The notes under the pieces: generated by a model
What the model saw: only the letters and a program-made list of their open reading frames with translations
Databases searched by the model: none
What the model was told of the DNA's origin: nothing
IMG/VR virus record: IMGVR_UViG_3300050821_007177
Span: 1-36,005 of that record
Length of the DNA stretch: 36,005 bases
Reading direction: 5' to 3' (one strand)
Source: a virus
Shown: one piece after another, positions 1-9,220 of the stretch
How the letters are laid out: the number at the start of each line of letters is the position of its first letter
Numbering within the stretch: position 1 is the first letter of the stretch
Program-made: the position numbers and the translations under genes

Positions 1-98
1 CGGCGACGGGGTGGCTCATCAGCTTCACCGAGTCCGAAGGCAACGGTTTTCGCGCCGTCACCTACCGCAACCAGCCCGGCGGGACCGGTGACGTCTTC
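1..98. repeat. Left copy of 98-bp terminal direct repeat
   Basis: These 98 bases are identical to 35908-36005. The reading frame of the tail gene that leaves the right end is open and in register when joined here, so the two copies are one locus on a circular or permuted molecule. The repeat lies inside a coding region, which fits an assembly overlap better than a biological cos or terminal-repeat site. Confidence 0.95.
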
Positions 99-2771
99 AC
101 GAGCGTCTACGATTTGGCGACCGGCGAGGCAGTGTTCCTCAACTTCAAGGTAAGCACCGGGCAGCAATACCGGAGTCCCGTTTGCCACATCGTCGGCACG
201 AACCTCTACGTTTTCTACATGTGGGCCAACGGCGCGAACGACAACATCGTTGCGCGGGTACTCAACCTGACGACGATGACGTGGGGCGTGCAGACGAACG
301 TCGTCACGGACGCATTGCTGAACGCCAACTTTTATGACGTGACGCCTTATGTCGGCGGCACAGGTCTGCTCCTCTTCTATGTGCAAGATGGGGGCAGCGG
401 AGTGCAGAATGCCCGCGCCGCTCGGCTCGAGGCTCTGCCTGCGCTCACCGTCTCGGCGTCGTTCAACGTCCAGACGATTGCGACCGATGGCACCATCTCT
501 TACGCCGCTATGTGCTGCCGACATGATGCGGCGACAACGAATCGGGCGTGGTTTTTCTGGGAACAGTTCGGCGGCGGAGCCTACACGTTCGACGAAGCGG
601 CCTACGACGCGACGGCGTGGACCGCCATCGGGGCGCCGCCTTACCCGGTGACGTATACGGGCTACCTGGCGGCGCTGCGGGTCCCCGCGCTCGGCATCGA
701 GATCCTCTCCGCAACGCAGGCGCTGTTCACCTTTTGCATCCCGCAGACCGGCACGAACCCGAGCGTTGCCCATGCGGTCTACACATCGACCGGTGGCGCC
801 ATCGCCGCGCGCAGCTACCCGCTCGGTGAGTTCATCAGCCGGCCATTCCTCGCCACGATCAACGGAACGACGCGCTGCTACGTCATCTTCGCGATGTTCG
901 AACAGATCGTCCCTGGCGGCCCCTATTACACGACCTACTACCTCATGGACACGCGGGCCTACGACGCGGGCGGGTTCCCGCGCGTCGTCGCGACGCTGGC
1001 GCCGCGGCAAGGAAATAGCGCATACGTGCAAAACGCACAGTTCACGGATGGGCGCCCCGTCTACGGCTCCAACATCGGCCTACCGAACGCCGGCTCCTTC
1101 AGCTTCCCCGTCATCGTCAACCCAAGTGAGGAGTTCGCCAATCAGAGCGTGAGCACGATAGCCGCTCTCTTCGTCGACATCCTCACCTTCGACTTCACCG
1201 GTGCGACGACGTGGCAGGTGGCCGAGGGCGACAACGAAACCTTTTTGTCTGGCGGCGTGCCGAGCTTCTACGACGGCAACGGCGTCCAGGAGTGCAGCTT
1301 CTTCTCGTGGCCGACACCCGTCGGCAACCCGGTAGTCTCAACGACCGGCGGGTCTCTCGGCACTGGCCAGTACGGCTACGCATTCATCTGGGCGCAGGTC
1401 GACGACGCCGGGCGCATCCACCGCTCGGCGGCCTACACGGCGAACATCACAACGACCGCGGCTACGTCCTCGATGACGTGGACGTTCAACAACCTCCCGT
1501 ACACGGCCCGCTACCCGTCGCGGCAGGCGCCGGTGCTCGAGATGTATCGCACCGCAGTGAACGGCACGATCTATTACTACGTCGCCACGCTCGCCACGAA
1601 CGGGCTGGGGGGCGGAGCCATTGGTATCCTCGATACAGCATCGGACGCGTCGATCAACACGAACGCGCTCCTCTATACGACCGGCGGGGTCCTTGACTCG
1701 ATCTGTCCGCCCTCCGCACGCGCGATGTGGCGCCATCAGGCGCGCATCTGGATGATCGATGACACGGGTTACGTCCTCTGGTACACGACCGCGTTCAACG
1801 GAGCCGACGCGCCCTACTTCAATGAGGGACTGACGTACATCGTCTACGACGGGCCCCTGACCGCGGGCATCGCTCTCGACGACAAGAATTTCATTTTCTC
1901 CGCGACGCACATCTGGATGTTCACCGGCGACGGTCCGCCGCTCACCGGCCAGGGCAGCGACCTCTCGAGTCTCATCTCCATCCCGAGCGACGTGGGCGCC
2001 GCGGACTGGCGCAGCGTCGTCGTCTTCCCCGGCGGCATCCTCTTCCAAGCGCCGAGCAGCGGCGTCTACCAGCTCGGCCGCGACCTCGCGGTGACGTTCA
2101 TCGGCAAGGCCGTGCAGGACCTCACCGCAGGCAAGAGCGTCGTCGGCGCGCAGCTCGTCGCCAGCCAGAACCAGGTGCGGTTCCTCCTGAGCGACGGTTC
2201 GTCCCTCTCGTATGATTACGTCTTCGGGCGCTGGTCGCGGAACAGCTATGCGTACCCGCTGACGTGCTCGGCCTCGACGGGCGCGGGCGCATGGGTCGCG
2301 GGCGCGAGCGACGGGTTCGTCTACCAGGACAAGACCGCGGCCTCGACCAAGCCCTGGTACGACACGAAGTCCGGCGTGCACACGTGGATCACATCGAGCG
2401 TCACGACCGGCGACGTAAAGACACTGGGCCTACAGGGCTGGCTCGAGCTCGGGCCGGTCCAGGGCCTCGCGCCATGGCTCGACCCCTGCGACGTCACGAT
2501 GACGCTCACGTTCGACCACGGGCGCGCGACGCAGGCGCACACCTACGCGCACGCCGCGCTCGTCGCCGCGAACTCGCTTGAGGCGCAGTGGCAGCTCTGG
2601 CCGCAGGCGGCGAACGCCATCGCGGAGTCGGTCCGCATCACGGTGAGCGACGCGCCGGCCTCGGATGCGACCTCCGCGACCGGCCAGGGCGTTCGGTGGC
2701 TCGGCGTCGCGGTCGACGTCGCGCCCATCGGGCCGCGCAATTTGAATCTGTCGGCGAGCGTCAAGGCGTGA
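1..2771 (+). CDS. Tail nozzle/hub-like protein, C-terminal 923 residues
   Basis: This is the continuation of the gene that starts at 35559. Joined across the window ends it encodes about 1039 residues. The reading frame has codons starting at base 3 and ends at TGA 2769-2771. The protein is rich in Thr, Gly, Tyr and aromatic residues, without predicted membrane segments or coiled coils, as expected of a beta-rich virion protein. Its N-terminal part (35559 onward) carries the pattern 'G-G-[IV]-[DN]...N-G...K-D-G-G-V-R-K-R-x-G', reminiscent of podovirus tail nozzle/stabilisation proteins (T7 gp12 or P22 gp10 type). Its place directly after the adaptor-like gene and before the ejection-type proteins supports that role. 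The assignment rests on position and a weak motif; a tail-spike function is the main alternative. Confidence 0.6.
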   Translation, partial: ATGWLISFTESEGNGFRAVTYRNQPGGTGDVFTSVYDLATGEAVFLNFKVSTGQQYRSPVCHIVGTNLYVFYMWANGANDNIVARVLNLTTMTWGVQTNVVTDALLNANFYDVTPYVGGTGLLLFYVQDGGSGVQNARAARLEALPALTVSASFNVQTIATDGTISYAAMCCRHDAATTNRAWFFWEQFGGGAYTFDEAAYDATAWTAIGAPPYPVTYTGYLAALRVPALGIEILSATQALFTFCIPQTGTNPSVAHAVYTSTGGAIAARSYPLGEFISRPFLATINGTTRCYVIFAMFEQIVPGGPYYTTYYLMDTRAYDAGGFPRVVATLAPRQGNSAYVQNAQFTDGRPVYGSNIGLPNAGSFSFPVIVNPSEEFANQSVSTIAALFVDILTFDFTGATTWQVAEGDNETFLSGGVPSFYDGNGVQECSFFSWPTPVGNPVVSTTGGSLGTGQYGYAFIWAQVDDAGRIHRSAAYTANITTTAATSSMTWTFNNLPYTARYPSRQAPVLEMYRTAVNGTIYYYVATLATNGLGGGAIGILDTASDASINTNALLYTTGGVLDSICPPSARAMWRHQARIWMIDDTGYVLWYTTAFNGADAPYFNEGLTYIVYDGPLTAGIALDDKNFIFSATHIWMFTGDGPPLTGQGSDLSSLISIPSDVGAADWRSVVVFPGGILFQAPSSGVYQLGRDLAVTFIGKAVQDLTAGKSVVGAQLVASQNQVRFLLSDGSSLSYDYVFGRWSRNSYAYPLTCSASTGAGAWVAGASDGFVYQDKTAASTKPWYDTKSGVHTWITSSVTTGDVKTLGLQGWLELGPVQGLAPWLDPCDVTMTLTFDHGRATQAHTYAHAALVAANSLEAQWQLWPQAANAIAESVRITVSDAPASDATSATGQGVRWLGVAVDVAPIGPRNLNLSASVKA

Positions 2772-2792
2772 GCGGGAGAGGATACTGAGGCC

Positions 2793-4355
2793 ATGGGTTA
2801 CGGCGGCGGCGTCTACAACAAGGACGGGGGCGCAAACTTCACCGGTGGCAATGGTGCGGGCCAGGGAAACCCCGCGCAGGGCTTCCAGCCTGGCGACAGA
2901 ACGACCGGCGCCTCTCCGATTCACTACGACGGTCTGCCATGGGGCGATCTCCAGCCAGGCACGAACGGGGGCCAAGTCCTACAGGGCGTCGGCGGCACCT
3001 GGCCGCAGGGACCGGGCAATCCATACGGCCAAGGCGTTGTGCCCGGCGTTCCCAGTGGGGCTGCGCCGCCACCGCCACCTGCGCCTCTCATCGGTGGAGT
3101 CCCCAACCCCGGCAACTACCAGTACAGCTCCAACTACGGCAACGCGAACCAGACCGAGGGCGCGTATGCGGGCATGGGAGCCGCCGCGCAGGGCCACGCC
3201 GCGCCGACCGTCGCCGATCCGCAGGGGCGCGTCGACCAGAGTCGCGCCGGCGGCGTGATGAACGGCTTCTCGAACGTCAACAACTACTACCAGGGCGTCT
3301 TGAACGGCACCGCGCCGAGCATGGCGCAGGCGCAGATGACCGCCTCGACCGACCAGGCGATCCGGGCGCAGGAGGCGATGGCGAATAGCGCCCGCGGTCC
3401 GCTTGCTGGCGCGCTCGCGGGGCGTGAGGCGGCGCAATCGGGGAACGTCGCGCTCCAGGACGCCGCGCAGAAATCGATGATTGGGCGCATCCAAGAGGAG
3501 CAGAATGCCGCGCAGGGTTACGGTCAGAACCTCGCGAACGAGGGTGGATTCTCGGCGACTGAGCAGGGCCTCAATCAAAATCTCGGCATCGAGCAGGCAC
3601 GGACGCAGGAGCAGCAAAACGCGCTCAACCAGGCCGGCGCACTCGGCTATGCGCAGCTCGGGCAGCAGACGTCGCTCGCGCAGCTCGGCGCCGGGAACGA
3701 CCTCACGAAGGCGCAGCTCGCGGAGCAGGGGCTCCAGCAGCAGGGCTCGCAGTTCCAGACCGGCCAGAACAACAACCTGCTGGCGGGCGCCATCGGCGCC
3801 GGCGCTGCGCTGCTCCCCCTCCTCGCCGCCGACGTGAAGATGCGCGACCCCGCGGGCGGAAGCGGCTTCACCCTCCGCGAGGAGCCCGACTTTATCGCCG
3901 TCCGGAATGACCGCACCGGCAAGCTCGGCAAGCTGCGCGTCGACCCGCTCGAGCCGCACGAGATGCAGCAAGCGCGCGCGCCGCACGGAGCCGACGCGCT
4001 CACTGGACCGATTGCCCACCCGCTTCCCATTCGCGACCCGCGCACCGGGAACCTCTTCGCCGCGGACCTCCCGCTCGCCGGCGTGGAGGACTCGCCGCAG
4101 CTCTCCGCCGCGATGCAGGGCGCGGTCGGTGCGCCGAACGCCTACGGCGCGTACACGCCCGACGCGGGAGCTCCCGGCGGCCTCGGCTCCGTGCTCGCCG
4201 GCAGCGACATGAACGCGGCGATTCGTGGCCTCGACCCCAAGACGCGCAAGGCGCTACTCGGCGCGTCGTCGTCGATGCTCCAGGGCGCGGCGCGGACCAT
4301 CGGCAGCAATCAGGCGCCGCCCGTCCCGAGCATGGCGAGTCTGCTCGGCGGCTGA
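2793..4355 (+). CDS. Gly/Gln/Ala-rich virion protein, possible ejection protein
   Basis: The 520-residue product is not recognised as a named family. Residues 1-120 are Gly/Pro/Asn-rich and probably disordered. Residues about 150-330 are Ala/Gln-rich and likely helical or coiled. A single hydrophobic segment (Leu/Ala/Gly-rich, about residues 330-347) follows, then a compact C-terminal region. It starts 21 bases after the nozzle-like gene and precedes two more large helical proteins, the place where short-tailed phages keep internal ejection proteins. A hydrophobic segment flanked by long helical stretches fits a protein that crosses or assembles in the host envelope at infection. Function is inferred from position. 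Confidence 0.7.
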   Translation: MGYGGGVYNKDGGANFTGGNGAGQGNPAQGFQPGDRTTGASPIHYDGLPWGDLQPGTNGGQVLQGVGGTWPQGPGNPYGQGVVPGVPSGAAPPPPPAPLIGGVPNPGNYQYSSNYGNANQTEGAYAGMGAAAQGHAAPTVADPQGRVDQSRAGGVMNGFSNVNNYYQGVLNGTAPSMAQAQMTASTDQAIRAQEAMANSARGPLAGALAGREAAQSGNVALQDAAQKSMIGRIQEEQNAAQGYGQNLANEGGFSATEQGLNQNLGIEQARTQEQQNALNQAGALGYAQLGQQTSLAQLGAGNDLTKAQLAEQGLQQQGSQFQTGQNNNLLAGAIGAGAALLPLLAADVKMRDPAGGSGFTLREEPDFIAVRNDRTGKLGKLRVDPLEPHEMQQARAPHGADALTGPIAHPLPIRDPRTGNLFAADLPLAGVEDSPQLSAAMQGAVGAPNAYGAYTPDAGAPGGLGSVLAGSDMNAAIRGLDPKTRKALLGASSSMLQGAARTIGSNQAPPVPSMASLLGG

Positions 4356-4356
4356 A

Positions 4357-4366
4357 CCGACAAATA
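4357..4366 (+). promoter_or_regulatory. CCGACAAATA motif in late gene gap, copy 1
   Basis: This A/T-containing decamer stands directly after the stop codon at 4355 and about 20 bases before the purine-rich stretch at the next start. The same decamer follows the stop codon at 9181. It could be a late promoter element or an RNA processing site. No start site can be read from sequence alone. Confidence 0.3.
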
Positions 4367-4389
4367 GGCCGCTGCGCCAGCATGAGAGG

Positions 4390-6135
4390 GTGCCCGACCC
4401 GAACCCGCTGAGCCTCGCGGAGATCCTCGCGCGGCAGGGGCTGACGCTGCCGCCGGACGGGGCTCAACCGCCCGCGCCGCCCCCTCCCGCTGCCCCGCCC
4501 TCGCTCGCGTCCGCGATGGCTGCGCAGGGCCTCCAGGCGCCTCCGGGTGCGCCTCCGCAGGCCGCTCCGCCCCCGTCGCCCTTCTCGCTCGTCCAGCCCT
4601 TCGCGCGGCCTGGAGCGGGCATCGCCTCGCCGCAGCCGCAGCCGAATCCGTTCGCGGGCCAGGTGCGGCAGCATCTCACCGATGCGGAGCTCGTCGACGA
4701 CATGGGGACCGGCGGCCGGCAGCACCTCCCCGGACCGGCGAAGGGCAAGCGCGACCTCTCCGAGCTCTCGTTTGCGAAGGGCGAGGCGGGGAGCGAATCC
4801 GACGCGGCGAAGCGCGCCGCGATCGCGCTGACGCCGCGCCTCCAGAACGTTCCGGCGACCGAGACGCCGCGGATCGCCCCCGGCCGCATCGCCGGCATCG
4901 AGGGGTCGCAGGCAGAGCAGGAGGCCGCCCTGCGCGACCTCGGGGCCGCCAACGTCCGCCAGACCGAGGACGCCGGCACCGCCGCCGCGCTCCACGGCAA
5001 GACGCTCGCCGACCAGAAGGCGGACATCGAGAAGAAGGCGGCCGACCGCGACACCTTCATCGCCGACCAGCAGGCGAAGATGGACAAGCTCTCCGCCGAC
5101 GTCGCGGAGCAGAAGATCGACCCGGACCGATGGTGGCACAACCAGAAGACCGGGTCGAAGATCGCCTACGCGATCGCGGCCGGGCTCGGCGGCTTCCTCG
5201 AAGGCTTCCGCGGCACCCCGAACCGCGCCATGGAGACGATCCGCAGTCACATCGACGCGGACATTTCGGCGCAGCGCGAGGCCATCGAATCGAAGAAGGG
5301 CCGCGTGAAGGACATGCAGGGCCTCCTCGCCGAGACCTACCGCCGCTTCGGGAATATGGAGCAGGCCGAGTCCGCGGCGCGAGCGATCGCGCTCCAGCAG
5401 GTCGACTCCGAGCAGCAGGCGTACGCGGCGAGTTCCGCGAGCGAAAAGGTGCAGGCGGAGTCGCGCGTGCAGAGCGCGCAGCTTCAGGAGGCGAAACAGA
5501 AGGAGCTCGCGGGGCTCTACGCGTACACGCCTGCGCACGCTGCCGTCAGCGGCCCGACGCTCGCCGACTACCGCAAGTACGCCGAACACTGGTCCATGAG
5601 CGATCAGAAGGTCCCGCTCATGGACTTCGGCGAATGGGCTCAGTCCGTGGCCGGCGGCGCAGGACACGGCGCAGCCGCCCCTCCGAACGGGACGCCCCAA
5701 GACCGCTACAAGAAATACGTCGATACCGTCGTCGAAAAGGGCGAGACGCCGCTCTCGCTCGACGAGTGGCAAAAGAAGACGAGCGGGGAGATCGCGACCG
5801 CGCCCGGCTCGTCCGTCCCCAAGCCCGAATCGACTGCTTGGAGCTGGACGCACGCCATTCCCGGCGGCCCTCCGCAGTCGAGCGACGCCTTCGCGAAAGA
5901 GATCGTTCACGCTCGCTACAACGCCGCGATGACGAAGGGCGTGCTCGACAAATACGGGCGCGGCGCCGAGCGCAATGAGGCGCTGATCGAGAAGCTACAG
6001 AAGGCCTACACGGTCAACCCCGGCGACACGCAGGAGACGATCGATCGCAAGACCGCTGCCGCGCAGGCCGACCTCGGGATGGCCGCATTCGGAGGGTCCG
6101 CGGCCAAGGTCGGCTTCACCCCCGGCGTGAAGTGA
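4390..6135 (+). CDS. Helical virion protein, possible ejection protein
   Basis: The gene encodes 581 residues from GTG 4390, chosen because coding-like sequence begins there. The frame is open upstream to 4225, but only as a shadow of the preceding gene. A purine-rich AGAGGG abuts the start, closer than a normal ribosome site, so the start is uncertain. Residues about 20-70 are Pro/Ala-rich and disordered. Residues about 215-400 are charged, Ala/Glu/Lys/Gln-rich and strongly helical, with a Trp-Trp pair near 250 and a Gly/Ala-rich helix behind it. The family is not recognised. The helical build and position between two other large proteins suggest an internal virion protein released with DNA. 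Its stop is one base before the next start. Confidence 0.7.
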   Translation: MPDPNPLSLAEILARQGLTLPPDGAQPPAPPPPAAPPSLASAMAAQGLQAPPGAPPQAAPPPSPFSLVQPFARPGAGIASPQPQPNPFAGQVRQHLTDAELVDDMGTGGRQHLPGPAKGKRDLSELSFAKGEAGSESDAAKRAAIALTPRLQNVPATETPRIAPGRIAGIEGSQAEQEAALRDLGAANVRQTEDAGTAAALHGKTLADQKADIEKKAADRDTFIADQQAKMDKLSADVAEQKIDPDRWWHNQKTGSKIAYAIAAGLGGFLEGFRGTPNRAMETIRSHIDADISAQREAIESKKGRVKDMQGLLAETYRRFGNMEQAESAARAIALQQVDSEQQAYAASSASEKVQAESRVQSAQLQEAKQKELAGLYAYTPAHAAVSGPTLADYRKYAEHWSMSDQKVPLMDFGEWAQSVAGGAGHGAAAPPNGTPQDRYKKYVDTVVEKGETPLSLDEWQKKTSGEIATAPGSSVPKPESTAWSWTHAIPGGPPQSSDAFAKEIVHARYNAAMTKGVLDKYGRGAERNEALIEKLQKAYTVNPGDTQETIDRKTAAAQADLGMAAFGGSAAKVGFTPGVK

Positions 6136-6136
6136 C

Positions 6137-9100
6137 GTGGCGACGCTCTACGACAAGAGCGGCAACCCGGTAGAGGTCCCGGAGGCCGACGTCCCCGACA
6201 AGCTCGCGTCCGGGGAGTTCGGCGTCCCGAAGGACCAGGCGCAGCACGTTTTCGACCCCAGCGGCCAGCTCGGGACCGTCCCGGGCGACAAGCTGCATGA
6301 CGCGCTGAAGGCCGGCTACCAGCTCGCGAGCGCAGACGACGTCGCCCGAGCGAAGCGCGCGGAGGAGTACGGCGGCGTGGGCGGCGGGCTGGCTGCGGCC
6401 GGCCTCGAGGGCCTCTCAACGGCGACCCTCGGCCTCTCCGACGTCGCCGGCTCGGCGATCGGCGGCGAAGGCTACAAGGAAGCGCGCAAGGGCTACCGCG
6501 AGGAGAACCCGAAGTCGACGCTCGCCGGCGGCCTCATTGGCGCCGTCGCTCCCATCGCGCTATCCGGCGGAGCTGCCGCCCCCGAGGAGGCCGCGGCGCT
6601 CGGCGGCGCCCGGCTGCTGAGCGAGGGGGCCGAGGTCGCGGAAGCGGGCAAGGGCCTCCTGGGCGGCGCCGGGACCGTCGCGAAGACGGCGGGGAAGGTG
6701 CTCGGTGCCCCCGCGGCAGGCGCCTCCAGGGCCGGCAGCGCGGTCGAGCGGATGGTCGGCGCGGCCCTGGGTGCCGACGAATCGACGAGCCTCGTGACGG
6801 GGCTGACAAAGCGCGCAATCGCCAAGGGTGCGGGCGCGGCGACGGAGGCGTCCATCTTCGGAGTCGGCCAGCAGCTCGGAGAGGATGCGCTCGGCGACCC
6901 GGACGCGAACGGAGAGAAGCTGTACGCCAGCGGCCTACACGGGGCACTGCTCGGGCTCGGGGCGGGGGTCGGGCTTTCGGCGCTCGGAGAGGTAGGCACG
7001 GCAGTCCTCGGCCGCGCGTCAACGACACTTTCGGGCATGGCCGAGAAGCAGGCCGTGCGCGCCGTGAACCTTCGGAAGGCGTTCGTAAAGGAGCTCGAGC
7101 GGCTCCCGGGCGGCGCGGAGGCAGCGGGACGACAGATACTCGACGACGGCGTGCTCAAGGCGGGGGATACCGTCGAAACGCTCGCGCCCCGGGTGAGCGC
7201 CGCGCGGACGGCCGCGGGCGAGAAGGTGACCGGCATCCTGGAGACTGCCGACAAGGCCGGACTCGAGGGGCCGCGGCTCGCTGAGCTCCGGCAGCAGATC
7301 CAGACGGAGGTCCTCGACCCGCTGCTCAAGATTCCGAAGACGAACGCGGGAGCGATCGCGAAGGTGCGCGGCATCCTCGATGACCTCGAATCGTTCGCGG
7401 GAGTCCCGGGCGAGCAGGCTGCCGCACGCGTGCACGCTCCGCCCGTCGACGAAGCGGCGGCGTCGCGGGAGCTCAATCGCATTGGCGGAGAGGAGTACGA
7501 ACTGCGCCAGGTTCCCATCAGTGCAGTGACCGACAACCGCGAAGTTTGGAGCCAAGAAAAACTAGCCGACGCAAAAACAAAACTCGCCTCGGGCAGTCCG
7601 ATGCTCGATCCGGATTTGTTCGCCCAAGCGAAGCAAATGGAAGTCCTCAAGGGGTCGGTGCCTGGGATGGCCCAGTTGCAGCGAGAATTGAAAATTGGCT
7701 ATGCCCGCGCGGCGCAGCTCAGGGAGGCTTTGAGCTCCGGGGAGGGCGCTTTGCCCAGCCAGCTTGAGCGTGTCGGTGGCGACAAGATGCCGCCCATCCG
7801 GCTCGCTGAGCACTACGAGGGCGAGGGCTATACGGTCGCCGATGGGATCCACCGCCTGAACGCGGCCGAGGCGGCTGGCTTCACGCACATCCCGGCCATC
7901 GTCGAGAAAACTGCACCGCGATTCGGTGAGCAGGGCGCGGGCGCCATTGACCGCAGCGTGCTCCTCGACAACGCGAAGCTCACCTTCCGCCAGGCGCAGG
8001 ACTTCCGCGGCACGATCGGGAAAAGCATCGAGTGGCGCGTCTCCCCCCTTGGCCCCGTCGACAAGGCGAACGAGGCGGCGAAGGACGTCTACCGTCTCAT
8101 CGAAAAGAACGTCGAGCAGACGGGCGAGAGGGCTGCAAAGGAGATGGGCGGCTCGTTCCTCGACGAGTACAAGCAGGCGAAGCTCGCCTACCAGCGCTAC
8201 ACGGTGCTCGACAAGGCGGCGCAGGACGCGCTCGCGGCGCGGACCGCGAATCGCATCGTCTCGCCGAGCGACTACGGCGTCGGCAGCGCCGTCGCGGCCG
8301 GCGCGATCGCCCATGCCGCGGCAGGTCCGGTCGGCGCCATCCTCGCCGGAGCAAAGGGGCTCGCCGCGTCAATGCTGCACCATGAGGTCCGCGAGCGCGG
8401 TAACTCCGCCGCGGCCGTCCTCCTCGACAAGCTCAGCGCCCTCCGCGGCGTCGAGCGCGCCGCCAAAGCCGTGGACCGCGAGATGGATCGCGGAATCGCT
8501 GGCATCCTGAAGGAGCCCGGCCGCGCCCCTCCGCGCGTCCGCGAGCTGCCGCAGGAGAACCATCCCTACCGTGCGCACGCCGAAGCCGCGATCCGTGCGT
8601 CCTCGGACATCGAGGCGCACGGCCAGCAAGTCGCCGCCGCAGCCGCGCCGCTTGCCCCGCACGCGCCCCGGACCGCGAACGCCTTCCAGTCGGTCGCCGT
8701 TCGCGCCGCGCAATACCTCGCCGCGCAGGCGCCGCACCGTCGCGGGCAGACGACGATCATGCCGCATCTCGACGAGCCGCGCATCTCGCAGACCGATGAG
8801 AAGAAGTACCTGCTCGTCGCGCACGCGGTCCACGACCCGGTGAGCGTCCTCCACGACATGGGCCAGGGCCGGGCGACGCGCGCGCAAATCGACGCGCTGA
8901 AGACGGTCTACCCGAAGCTCTACGGGGAGCTCGTGCAGCGGCTCCAGGAACGGCTCGCGGACCGCACGCAACCGCTCGCGTACGAGCAGCGGAAGCAGCT
9001 CGCGCTCCTCTTCGGCGCCGCCGCGGACCCCGCCGCCGCTCCCGCGTTCGTGGCGCGGATGCAAAAGGACTTCGCGCCCGCAGCGGGACCGGGCGGCGGC

Positions 9101-9181
9101 CCGAGCGGAGCGCCCCGAGGCGGCGCGCCGAAGCGGAAACTGTCGGGGCAATCGGACTCGCTGCGCCTGCCCGGAAGCTGA
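6137..9181 (+). CDS. Large ejection-type protein with ParB-like domain carrying an FtsK-gamma insert
   Basis: The gene encodes 1014 residues from GTG 6137; no clear ribosome site is visible, so translation is probably coupled to the gene ending at 6135. Residues about 75-300 hold several Gly/Ala-rich hydrophobic stretches. Residues about 455-600 form a ParB/sulfiredoxin-like fold: a 'VPISAV' strand near 457, then after an insertion an 'MPPIRL' strand and the signature DGIHR at 569-573 followed by an Ala-rich helix and an 'IPAIV' strand. The insertion, about 487-545, resembles the FtsK gamma winged helix (DPDLF near 491, IGYARAA at 520-526). Beyond 600 the chain is helical, with another Gly/Ala-rich hydrophobic hairpin near 720-750. 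ParB-like domains are known in phage polyvalent and MuF-type proteins; the role here is inferred. Confidence 0.75.
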   Translation: MATLYDKSGNPVEVPEADVPDKLASGEFGVPKDQAQHVFDPSGQLGTVPGDKLHDALKAGYQLASADDVARAKRAEEYGGVGGGLAAAGLEGLSTATLGLSDVAGSAIGGEGYKEARKGYREENPKSTLAGGLIGAVAPIALSGGAAAPEEAAALGGARLLSEGAEVAEAGKGLLGGAGTVAKTAGKVLGAPAAGASRAGSAVERMVGAALGADESTSLVTGLTKRAIAKGAGAATEASIFGVGQQLGEDALGDPDANGEKLYASGLHGALLGLGAGVGLSALGEVGTAVLGRASTTLSGMAEKQAVRAVNLRKAFVKELERLPGGAEAAGRQILDDGVLKAGDTVETLAPRVSAARTAAGEKVTGILETADKAGLEGPRLAELRQQIQTEVLDPLLKIPKTNAGAIAKVRGILDDLESFAGVPGEQAAARVHAPPVDEAAASRELNRIGGEEYELRQVPISAVTDNREVWSQEKLADAKTKLASGSPMLDPDLFAQAKQMEVLKGSVPGMAQLQRELKIGYARAAQLREALSSGEGALPSQLERVGGDKMPPIRLAEHYEGEGYTVADGIHRLNAAEAAGFTHIPAIVEKTAPRFGEQGAGAIDRSVLLDNAKLTFRQAQDFRGTIGKSIEWRVSPLGPVDKANEAAKDVYRLIEKNVEQTGERAAKEMGGSFLDEYKQAKLAYQRYTVLDKAAQDALAARTANRIVSPSDYGVGSAVAAGAIAHAAAGPVGAILAGAKGLAASMLHHEVRERGNSAAAVLLDKLSALRGVERAAKAVDREMDRGIAGILKEPGRAPPRVRELPQENHPYRAHAEAAIRASSDIEAHGQQVAAAAAPLAPHAPRTANAFQSVAVRAAQYLAAQAPHRRGQTTIMPHLDEPRISQTDEKKYLLVAHAVHDPVSVLHDMGQGRATRAQIDALKTVYPKLYGELVQRLQERLADRTQPLAYEQRKQLALLFGAAADPAAAPAFVARMQKDFAPAAGPGGGPSGAPRGGAPKRKLSGQSDSLRLPGS
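7500..7936 (+). other. Encoded ParB-like domain interrupted by FtsK-gamma-like module
   Basis: This stretch encodes residues about 455-600 of the 1014-residue protein. The ParB-like halves flank a central segment matching the FtsK gamma pattern: an Asp-Pro start, a helix, LQRELKIGYARAAQL, then a wing. FtsK gamma domains read short skewed DNA motifs (KOPS). From about 7540 to 7770 codon use shifts toward A/T-ending codons (AAA, GAA, TTG, GAT), unlike the flanking sequence. This suggests recent acquisition of at least the insert and the adjoining strand. Confidence 0.6.
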
Positions 9182-9185
9182 CCAT

Positions 9186-9195
9186 CCGACAAATA
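9186..9195 (+). promoter_or_regulatory. CCGACAAATA motif in late gene gap, copy 2
   Basis: This is the same decamer as at 4357-4366, again just after a stop codon and about 20 bases before a ribosome site (GAAGGG, next start 9221). A 15-base match including it (ACCATCCGACAAATA) occurs inside the scaffold gene near 31544-31558. Its recurrence in intergenic gaps of a GC-rich genome suggests a signal. Confidence 0.3.
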
Positions 9196-9220
9196 AGCGC
9201 CCGTTCCACGCTGAAGGGCG

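Noticed and set aside
4000-5910. Long minus-strand open frame opposite the ejection-protein genes
   Set aside because: Arg/Gly/Leu-dominated composition and codon positions mirror the plus-strand gene. It is a shadow.
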